6,665 bases of DNA. Source: Helicobacteraceae bacterium (GTDB lineage: Bacteria; Campylobacterota; Campylobacteria; Campylobacterales; Sulfurimonadaceae). Where the stretch lies: contig JALSUN010000274.1 of the NCBI GenBank assembly GCA_027061425.1, positions 1 to 6,665 of the forward strand. The letters are read 5' to 3'. Below, piece after piece: positions 1 through 5,792 of this stretch. Numbering within the stretch: position 1 is the stretch's first letter; every line of letters begins with the position of its first letter. The notes beneath the pieces were generated by a model that saw only the letters and a list, made by a program, of their open reading frames with translations, did no database searches and was not told where the DNA came from. Both the position numbers and the translations under genes were made by a program.

Positions 1-984
1 TTGTATGTGTTCTTGCAAGATTTTAGTAAAAAAGGAAGGGATCCGATCTTGTAACCAATATACAGGCCTATAAATAGTACCTCCTACAAATCCAACATGT
101 CCACCATGTGCGCTCACTTCTAAAGTAATATTTTGAGGGAGACTCTCTTGTGATGGTAAGATTTCTGGAGGCATAAAAGGGTCATCTTTTGCATGAATAA
201 TAAGAGTGGGTATCGTGATATTTGGTAAAAACTGAAAAGCACTAGAGCGTTGATAATACTCAGCAGCATCTTTAAACCCATGAATGGGTCCTGTAAAATG
301 GTCATCATACTCCCAGAAACTTTTGAGCTTGGGAATCACCTCTTTTTCTAAACCGATCAGCTTTTTGTAGTCATGATATTCAAACTTCTCTAAAAGACGT
401 CTTTTCAGACTCTTCATCAACAGACGCTGATAAAACCTAGAAACACCTCTGTTAATGTGTTCTGCGCTTAAAGCAAGTTGCAAGGGAGCAGAGACACTCA
501 CTGCTGCAAACAGCGGTGAAGCACTCCCCCACTCTCCCTGCATCTTCATTAACATGTTACCCCCTAAGGAGTAACCCACAGCACCTATAGGACGCTTTGG
601 GTAGCGTGAGACAAGTGTCTCTATAAAAAAGCGTCCATCTCCGGTCTCTCCACTATGATAAGCACGGGCATGACGATTTTCAGTTCCAAAACAGCCTCTA
701 TAGTGCATCACTACACTGTTAAAACCCACTACATCTAATGCTCTCATCATTCTAAAAGCATAAGGAGAGTGAACGGAACCTTCCAGACCATGAAAGATGA
801 CAATAATGGGACGTTCATCGGTCTGTGGTCTCTTAAACCATGCCAAGTCCAAAAAATCTCCATCAGGCAGATCTAATTGTTGATGCTCATAAGTAACCGT
901 CTCATTTTTGTTCAACAGTGTGGGTAAAATGGTTTGAAAATGCGGGTTGGAAAACCCTAACATCGGCACAAATCCTTGACTCAT
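1..984 (-). CDS. yheT: YheT-family alpha/beta hydrolase, 3' end cut by window edge
   Basis: A serine alpha/beta hydrolase of the YheT (UPF0017, 'AB-hydrolase 1') family. The physiological substrate is not settled, and carboxylesterase or lipase-like activity is the usual guess. The frame is open for 328 codons from ATG 984 to the left edge. The E. coli homologue has about 340 residues, so only a few C-terminal residues are probably missing. Visible motifs are the family N-terminus FSNPHFQTILPTL (11-23), the oxyanion segment HGLEG (65-69), HYRGC (94-98), YHSGETGDGRF (109-119), the nucleophile elbow GYSLGGN with Ser139, HAKDDPF with the likely acid Asp267 or Asp268, and HGGHVGF with the likely catalytic His296. 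The triad is therefore complete. There is no signal peptide, so it is probably cytosolic. The start codon overlaps the stop of the upstream ABC transporter gene as ATGA and has a good Shine-Dalgarno, which points to translational coupling as the last visible gene of the leftward operon. Confidence 0.92.
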   Translation of the reverse strand, partial: MSQGFVPMLGFSNPHFQTILPTLLNKNETVTYEHQQLDLPDGDFLDLAWFKRPQTDERPIIVIFHGLEGSVHSPYAFRMMRALDVVGFNSVVMHYRGCFGTENRHARAYHSGETGDGRFFIETLVSRYPKRPIGAVGYSLGGNMLMKMQGEWGSASPLFAAVSVSAPLQLALSAEHINRGVSRFYQRLLMKSLKRRLLEKFEYHDYKKLIGLEKEVIPKLKSFWEYDDHFTGPIHGFKDAAEYYQRSSAFQFLPNITIPTLIIHAKDDPFMPPEILPSQESLPQNITLEVSAHGGHVGFVGGTIYRPVYWLQDRIPSFFTKILQEHIQ

Positions 985-2747
985 CGCTGTTCCTCGACAA
1001 ACTGTCTGTAGTGTCCATCTTCTTGCATCAATGCGGCAGGTGTGCCCTCTTCAGCGATCTTGCCATCATGCAGGACATAGACATAGTCAGCTTTCTCCAC
1101 ACTGCTCAAACGATGGGCAATGATCAAGATGCTTTTACCCTCCAAAAAGTCTGACAGTGAGGTAAACAGGTTCTTCTCTGTATGGACATCAAGCGCAGAG
1201 GTGGACTCATCTAAAATGACAAGGTTGGGACGGTGTACCAACATTCTGGCAATGGCCAAACGTTGACGCTCACCACCAGAGAGACGCACACCTTCTTTAC
1301 CTATCATCGTTTCTAAGCCCTCTTCTAACTTTTCCAACACTGTGTCGAACTGTGCAATGTTTAAGGCCTTATAAAGTGTCTCATCATCAATTTCTCTACC
1401 AAGTGTCAGGTTCTGGCGCAGGGTGTCGTTAAACATTCTTGGTGATTGTAACACCAAAGCGATGTTATCTCGAAGCAGGTCCAGACCGATCTCACTAATG
1501 GAGATGTCATCGACATAGACCTCTCCTTTGTCATGAGCATACAGTCCAAGAATAATCTGCGCCAAAGTACTTTTTCCACTGCCGCTAGAGCCTAAAAGTG
1601 CTACTGTCTTGCCCTTGGGAATGGTCATTGAAATGTTATGCAATACCTCTTTTTCACCATAAGAGAAACTCACATTTTCCAGACGGATGGTGTTGGTCTC
1701 ACTGTTTTCAAAAGGGTTGTGCAGATGTGGATATTGTGGTTCTTGCTTTAGGGCTAAAAGGGCATTGAGACGCTCTAAAGCACTGTTAGCATTTTGATAC
1801 GAAAAGATGATTTGTAAAAAATCCTGAAGTGGTGTCACCATAAACCATAAGTATCCCAAAACAGCGAACATCTCGCCTAAAGAGAGGTCTGAAAAGAGTA
1901 CCATAATCATTGAAGTTGCGCGAAAGAACTCAAACCCCGATAAAAACACAAAACCAGAGAGTTGTCCTGCCCCCTCACTTTTCCAGCCAAATGAAGTCGA
2001 TGCTTCTTTAATCTTTTTAGCATTCTCTTTCATCTTGTTGATGTAGTAAGACTCTTGATTAAAGGCGCGGATCTGTGTAAAAAGGTCTAGTGTTTCACTC
2101 AAATCATTTTGAAAAGCCTCCACTCTCTTGTTCTCTGTGGCCTTTAGCTTACGGACTTTCCGTCCCAAAAAGACCGTTAAAAGTAACACAGCCGGGTTAA
2201 CGATCAAAATAATGAGTCCCAATTTCCAGTTCACATAAAGTAAGATAGCCGCGATACCGATAAGAGAGAAAAGAGAGACCGCAAACTTGGAGATACTCAC
2301 CCCAATAAAAGCATCTAAGGTGTCTACATCAGTCACCATCTTCGCACTGACGCCACCGCCACCCAAGGCCTCATACTCTGAAACAGAGACCTTTTGCAAG
2401 TGGTTTAAGAGTCGCTCCCTGATACGAAAGACTATGGTTTTTGAAAAGCCTATAAACAGACGCAGTTGTATGACATTTAAGAGAACATAACTGAGTCTCA
2501 ACATCAATGTCACACCTAAAATAATCAAGATGTAGACATAGGGTGCTTCAGGATGGAACAACTTGGTCATCACATCAACCAACCCTGCCGGTTTGTCTAA
2601 TATGATCTGGTCTATCAGTAGAGGAAAGAGAAGGGGAATAGGCAGAGAGACAGCCACTGCCATAAGTGCTATAAATTGGGTTCCAAGAATTTTTAAACGG
2701 TAGGGTTTGGTCTCTTTATAAAGCGCAGACCAGGTGAGGTGTTTCAT
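981..2747 (-). CDS. msbA: MsbA-type ABC exporter (fused permease and ATPase)
   Basis: A 588-residue half-transporter with the permease N-terminal and the ATPase C-terminal, the size and layout of the lipid A flippase MsbA (about 580 residues). It would work as a homodimer in the inner membrane. Hydrophobic segments lie near 20-46, 70-97, 152-172, 175-195 and 262-310, consistent with a six-helix type IV exporter core. The nucleotide-binding domain has an A-loop Tyr363, Walker A GSSGSGKST (386-394, Lys392), Q-loop Gln434, signature LSGGE (489-493), Walker B LVILDE with catalytic Glu514, D-loop SALD (517-520) and H-loop His545, so it should be fully active. The start is 6 bp after the stop of the secreted OB-fold gene, behind an A-rich stretch with only a weak Shine-Dalgarno. 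The substrate cannot be read from the sequence. MsbA is favoured by size and by lpxB nearby, but another lipid, glycolipid (PglK-like) or drug exporter is possible. Confidence 0.9.
   Translation of the reverse strand: MKHLTWSALYKETKPYRLKILGTQFIALMAVAVSLPIPLLFPLLIDQIILDKPAGLVDVMTKLFHPEAPYVYILIILGVTLMLRLSYVLLNVIQLRLFIGFSKTIVFRIRERLLNHLQKVSVSEYEALGGGGVSAKMVTDVDTLDAFIGVSISKFAVSLFSLIGIAAILLYVNWKLGLIILIVNPAVLLLTVFLGRKVRKLKATENKRVEAFQNDLSETLDLFTQIRAFNQESYYINKMKENAKKIKEASTSFGWKSEGAGQLSGFVFLSGFEFFRATSMIMVLFSDLSLGEMFAVLGYLWFMVTPLQDFLQIIFSYQNANSALERLNALLALKQEPQYPHLHNPFENSETNTIRLENVSFSYGEKEVLHNISMTIPKGKTVALLGSSGSGKSTLAQIILGLYAHDKGEVYVDDISISEIGLDLLRDNIALVLQSPRMFNDTLRQNLTLGREIDDETLYKALNIAQFDTVLEKLEEGLETMIGKEGVRLSGGERQRLAIARMLVHRPNLVILDESTSALDVHTEKNLFTSLSDFLEGKSILIIAHRLSSVEKADYVYVLHDGKIAEEGTPAALMQEDGHYRQFVEEQR
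991..995 (-). promoter_or_regulatory. Shine-Dalgarno of the YheT-type hydrolase gene
   Basis: GAGGA on the minus strand, 6 nt before ATG 984. It lies inside the last codons of the ABC transporter gene and supports the chosen start at the ATGA overlap. Confidence 0.7.
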
Positions 2748-2753
2748 GAAATG

Positions 2754-3383
2754 TTACTTTTTTGTAAAGCTGGTCTCTTCAACCAACAACTTGTAAAAAT
2801 ACCCATAACCAAAATCTTTGTCTATCACAACAATACCAGTTGCAGTGACAACATCACCCACCTCTGGCATGTCACCAGAAGTCGTAAAGACCAGATCATC
2901 AAAACCTTGAAACTGACTGCCATCTTGCAGATGAACCCAGTTGCGTTTCATGATCTGTGCAGAGGTCTTGGTCACCTTCGCACGCACACTAACACGTTGA
3001 CCTGCATATTTTTGGCGCTCTTTAAAAAGTTGTGCAATACTTATCGTTGATCTTTGCTGATACGGACTCTGCATCACATCCTTAGTGACAACATGTTCTT
3101 GTGTAGCGCTGGGCATCACCACATCTGAAGCAAACAGAATCTTCTTAAACGTACGGTTTAATGTTTTAGAGTGAAAGTCCTGCATCCAACCCTGCTCGTT
3201 AAAAGCGATCATCTCACCATTTTTAACCTGACGCTGGGTCATAGCGATCCAGTAGGTCTCTTTGGCCTCTTGAACTTTAATATAACTGTAACCCCCACTC
3301 TGCAAGTGTTCTACCACTTGGGCACGGTGTGTTGTGGCCATTAAAAGGGTACTTAACAGTAATGTCAGTAAAAAGTGTCTCAT
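2754..3383 (-). CDS. Predicted secreted protein with NrfJ-like region and OB-fold-like domain
   Basis: A 209-residue protein of unknown role. The N-terminus MRHFLLTLLLSTLLMATTHRA is a typical Sec signal peptide with likely cleavage around 17-21. No lipobox cysteine is present, so a soluble periplasmic protein is expected. Residues 22-86 resemble the small domain of NrfJ-related proteins: SGGYSYIKV (29-37), a WIA segment (45-47), then GWMQDFHSKTLNRTF (65-79) and KKILF. Residues 106-205 look like an OB-fold: a YAGQRVSVRAKV strand (116-127), NWVHLQDGS (138-146), VGDVVTATG (175-183) and an aromatic FGYGYFYKLLVEE end (191-203). Similar OB-type domains are often auto-annotated as DNA-binding, which is implausible for an exported protein. 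The gene starts 1 bp after the dihydroorotase-like gene and ends 6 bp before the ABC exporter gene. The domain assignments are from memory of the families and are moderately secure; no function is claimed. Confidence 0.88.
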   Translation of the reverse strand: MRHFLLTLLLSTLLMATTHRAQVVEHLQSGGYSYIKVQEAKETYWIAMTQRQVKNGEMIAFNEQGWMQDFHSKTLNRTFKKILFASDVVMPSATQEHVVTKDVMQSPYQQRSTISIAQLFKERQKYAGQRVSVRAKVTKTSAQIMKRNWVHLQDGSQFQGFDDLVFTTSGDMPEVGDVVTATGIVVIDKDFGYGYFYKLLVEETSFTKK

Positions 3384-3384
3384 C

Positions 3385-4581
3385 TTAAACCTTTAGTGGT
3401 GTCACAGCACCATAGAGCGTCATACCATCATAAAGAGAGAGAGAATTTTCTAAAACAGTGTTAACCTCAGCATCAAAAAGCACCAAGTCCGCATGACTGC
3501 CTACTTCAATAACACCTGCTTTTTCACCAATGCTCGCTGCAGGTTTTTGAGCCACACGCTTGATCAACTCAGAAAGTGTTATCATCCCACTTTTGACCAA
3601 GGTCGTGTAGTAGAGACTGTACCCCTCTGCCAAGGCCTCACATCCATAAGCTGCTTCAGCAAATGCCACCTCTTTGTTGACAGGTGAACTGGGTTGATGC
3701 AACAGAGTCAAGCTGTCTATTTTTCCTAATTTCAAGGCCTCTTGAAGTGCCAACATCGCCTCTTTTTGTGCCAATGGCGGATTTAACTTGGCAGTGGTGT
3801 TGAAGTCACTACAGGCCGCGTCACACTGTAAAAGGTGGTGCAAACTCACTTCACAATGCACCTCAATACCTTCAGCTTTTGCCTTGTCTATAAGCTCTAT
3901 GGAACGTGGTGACGCGATGCTTTTAAAAACAATAGAGATGCCATACTTACGGGCGATCTCTATCATTCTAGCGACATGAACCACCTCTCCAAATGGAGGG
4001 ATCCCCACAAGACCAAGACGCGTAGCCACAGCACCTTCTACCATCACTCCAACAGAAGAGAGACTGGTATCTTGCGCCCTGCAAAAGAGTCTGCTTTTAT
4101 GCATCTGTACATACTCGGCAATACGACATGCCGTGTTGTTACTCACTGCTGTTGTCATATAAGGTGCTTGCGCCCCATTTTTCAGAAGTATGGCGATATT
4201 ACTGAGACGTTCATCTTCATCAACCGTAGCAATCGTCGTCATCATATCAACGCGAGACTCACGTTTTTGATGGGCTTGAATAAATTCTAAAACGATGCTG
4301 TCATTGATACTTGGTGTACAGTCAGGTGCCAACACCAGACGGGTCACACCCCCACGTTCAGCTTCATCTGCTACTTTACTTAGTGTTGAGGCATTTAAGT
4401 TTGCATCTTTAAGACGGACATTTGTATCTACGATACCAGGAAGCAGATACTGTCCCTTAGCATCAATCACCTTCTCGCTAGAGAGACCTTCACCAATACC
4501 GGTAACCACACCATCTTCTATAAGAACATCTACTCTGCGCTCTCCATTAACATCACATACCACTGCATTTCTTATCAGCAT
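3385..4581 (-). CDS. pyrC': Dihydroorotase-like protein, predicted non-catalytic (PyrC'/PyrX type)
   Basis: A 398-residue amidohydrolase-fold protein clearly related to class I dihydroorotase, the third enzyme of UMP synthesis. The family skeleton is intact: LLPGIVDTNVRLKD (46-59), GGVTRLVLAPDCTPSIN (77-93), GLVGIPPFGEV (190-200), EVSLHHL (244-250), the loop FNTTAKLNPPL (260-270) and the C-terminal barrel return GVIEVGSHADLVLFD (356-370). The zinc site is not. HxH is Asn54-x-Arg56, the bridging-Asp region is Met142-Thr143, the HxED His is Arg168, the HVS His is Ser221, and the TDH Asp is Leu294. The substrate Arg after HxH is Lys58. Hydrolase activity is therefore unlikely. Pseudomonas has comparable inactive PyrC' chains that assemble with aspartate transcarbamoylase (PyrB), and Campylobacterota commonly carry a second, divergent pyrC. 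A structural partner role is inferred; pyrB is not in this window. It is the first gene of the leftward operon, with ATG about 23 nt from the predicted transcript start. Confidence 0.9.
   Translation of the reverse strand: MLIRNAVVCDVNGERRVDVLIEDGVVTGIGEGLSSEKVIDAKGQYLLPGIVDTNVRLKDANLNASTLSKVADEAERGGVTRLVLAPDCTPSINDSIVLEFIQAHQKRESRVDMMTTIATVDEDERLSNIAILLKNGAQAPYMTTAVSNNTACRIAEYVQMHKSRLFCRAQDTSLSSVGVMVEGAVATRLGLVGIPPFGEVVHVARMIEIARKYGISIVFKSIASPRSIELIDKAKAEGIEVHCEVSLHHLLQCDAACSDFNTTAKLNPPLAQKEAMLALQEALKLGKIDSLTLLHQPSSPVNKEVAFAEAAYGCEALAEGYSLYYTTLVKSGMITLSELIKRVAQKPAASIGEKAGVIEVGSHADLVLFDAEVNTVLENSLSLYDGMTLYGAVTPLKV
3390..3394 (-). promoter_or_regulatory. Shine-Dalgarno of the secreted OB-fold gene
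   Basis: AAAGG on the minus strand, 6 nt before ATG 3383 and inside the last codons of the upstream dihydroorotase-like gene. It fixes the start immediately after that gene's stop codon. Confidence 0.55.
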
Positions 4582-4594
4582 ATCTACTCGCTTT

Positions 4595-4603
4595 TGCTAT
4601 AAT
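4595..4603 (+). promoter_or_regulatory. Extended -10 promoter for the lpxB operon
   Basis: TGCTATAAT matches the extended -10 consensus TGnTATAAT exactly, with the hexamer at 4598-4603. The predicted transcript start is near 4610, giving a leader of about 120 nt before lpxB. No good -35 hexamer is seen, but upstream T-rich sequence is typical of sigma-70 promoters in Campylobacterota. The element sits only 14 bp from the start codon of the divergent gene. Confidence 0.65.
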
Positions 4604-4610
4604 AGGAGCA

Positions 4611-4616
4611 ATTATA
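4611..4616 (-). promoter_or_regulatory. -10 box for the leftward (dihydroorotase-like) operon
   Basis: TATAAT on the minus strand (ATTATA on the plus strand). The predicted start is at 4604 or 4603, leaving about 22 nt before ATG 4581, which is enough for a short leader with a weak GCGAG ribosome site. No convincing -35 is present. With the plus-strand -10 it forms an inverted repeat of 6-bp arms and a 7-bp spacer. Confidence 0.5.
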
Positions 4617-4632
4617 CACTTTAAGGTTTAAC

Positions 4633-4734
4633 GTGCAGATATGCTCTATCCATTTTTCGACTAAAAAGCGCTCACTTCGCACCCTCTACTCCAGTGAAAA
4701 CTCACAAACACCCACTCAAAAGATGGCGCTGTGA
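4633..4734 (+). CDS. Possible 33-residue leader ORF upstream of lpxB
   Basis: A short frame in the lpxB leader beginning with GTG 4633, 6 nt after AAGG (4623-4626), and ending at a TGA that overlaps the GTG start of lpxB (GTGA). The product would begin VQICSIHFSTKKRSL and is polar and Ser/Thr/Lys-rich with no recognisable domain. The arrangement would allow translational coupling, which would help because lpxB itself has only a weak ribosome site. It may equally be untranslated leader, since frames of this length occur by chance. An ATG at 4641 in another frame closes after seven codons and is not preferred. Confidence 0.2.
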   Translation: MQICSIHFSTKKRSLRTLYSSENSQTPTQKMAL

Positions 4735-5792
4735 AAATACTTGTCTGCGCCTTTGAGCACTCTGCCAATGTCCATCTTGAAGCTCTACTCAAAGAATTTA
4801 AGGGCGATGTAGAGCTGGTGGGTGTCTTTAACGAGCGTCTTGGAAACCCTATCGTGGATCTGCGTGCCCTAGCTATTATGGGGGTGGTCGATGCCATAAA
4901 GAAACTCCCCTTTTTTCTAGGACTCTCCAAAAAGCTTCTGAAACTTGTTCCCGAAGTGGATAAGGTCTTACTTATAGACTCTAGTGGCTTCAACCTCCCC
5001 TTTGCAAAAAAGGTAAAAAAGCAGTATCCAGACAAAGAGATCATCTACTACATTCTGCCACAGGCATGGGCGTGGAAGAAAAAACGTATTCCTGTTTTGG
5101 CAGAGACCATAGACACTCTCGCCTCCATCTTGCCATTTGAACCTGAGTATTATCCTAAAAATGCCCCTATAGAGTATGTGGGTCATCCCCTTTTAGATGA
5201 GATCCCTCAACTCAAACAGGAGCGTTCTGTTGGCCACAAAATTGCATTTATGCCCGGCAGTCGTAAAACAGAGATCCAGAACCTCATGCCGCAGTACATT
5301 GCCCTACAAAAAAAGCTGCAGTGTGAAGCCTATCTTATTATTCCAGAACATTTTAGCGACAAGGTCAGTGAACTTTATGGCGATGTTTCTGCTTTTAATA
5401 TCGTTTACGATGCCCACAAAACACTTTATGAATGTGACTTTGCATTTATCTGCAGTGGTACAGCAACCTTAGAAGCCACACTCATCGGAACACCCTTTAT
5501 TTTGACCTATATCGCTAAAAAAGTGGACTACTTCATCGGGACCAAACTGCTCAACATAAACATTGATTATATTGGTTTGGGTAATATTATGTTTAACAAA
5601 TTTAAGCACCGCGCCATGCATCCAGAACTTTGGCAGGATGATGTCACCTTAGAGAAGATGTTAGAGGCTTATCACGCTATGGACCAAGAGCAGTTCTTTA
5701 GTGACGCCATGGCACTAAGAGGCTATCTCAGACATGGCAGTTCCAAACGGGTTGCCCAGATTATAGAGGAGAGACATGAAGATTCCATTTAA
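4731..5792 (+). CDS. lpxB: Lipid-A-disaccharide synthase LpxB
   Basis: A 353-residue glycosyltransferase of family GT19. It joins UDP-2,3-diacylglucosamine and lipid X to form the lipid A disaccharide on the cytosolic face of the inner membrane. Family motifs run in order: LIDSSGFNLPFAKK (81-94, matching the D-x-P-x-FN motif), YYILPQAWAWKKKR (106-119), ILPFEPEYY (133-141), YVGHPLLDE (149-157), MPGSRKTEI (174-182), SGTATLEATLIGTPF (242-256) and HPELWQDD (297-304). The first loop reads AFEHSANVHL (7-16) where most Proteobacteria have GExSGD, a form I associate with Campylobacterota. The length is slightly below the E. coli enzyme (382) but no motif is missing. GTG is chosen because MKILVCAFE is the family N-terminus and the next in-frame ATG falls at residue 50. 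The ribosome site is weak. It is the first clear gene of the rightward operon and overlaps the next gene by 17 bp. Confidence 0.95.
   Translation: MKILVCAFEHSANVHLEALLKEFKGDVELVGVFNERLGNPIVDLRALAIMGVVDAIKKLPFFLGLSKKLLKLVPEVDKVLLIDSSGFNLPFAKKVKKQYPDKEIIYYILPQAWAWKKKRIPVLAETIDTLASILPFEPEYYPKNAPIEYVGHPLLDEIPQLKQERSVGHKIAFMPGSRKTEIQNLMPQYIALQKKLQCEAYLIIPEHFSDKVSELYGDVSAFNIVYDAHKTLYECDFAFICSGTATLEATLIGTPFILTYIAKKVDYFIGTKLLNINIDYIGLGNIMFNKFKHRAMHPELWQDDVTLEKMLEAYHAMDQEQFFSDAMALRGYLRHGSSKRVAQIIEERHEDSI
5766..5771 (+). promoter_or_regulatory. Shine-Dalgarno of the DegT-like gene
   Basis: GAGGAG, 4 nt before ATG 5776 and located inside the last codons of lpxB. Its strength supports the start that overlaps the lpxB end. 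Confidence 0.75.

Noticed and set aside
918..1154. 78-codon plus-strand frame across the ABC exporter/hydrolase junction
   Set aside because: It is antisense to two well-supported genes and shows no family motif.
2341..2380. Run of four glycines in the ABC exporter (129-132) as a repeat or expansion
   Set aside because: It sits in the short loop before AKMVTDVD, where family members have a variable, often Gly-containing sequence, and it has no wider repeat structure.
4694..4705. GTGA-AAAC-TCAC hairpin in the lpxB leader as a terminator or riboswitch
   Set aside because: The stem is only 4 bp with no U-tract, and no further paired elements are seen, so it is too weak to call.
4661..5044. 127-codon minus-strand frame opposite the start of lpxB
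   Set aside because: It lies mostly antisense to the strongly supported lpxB, has a Ser/Arg-rich composition typical of a shadow frame, and no motif.
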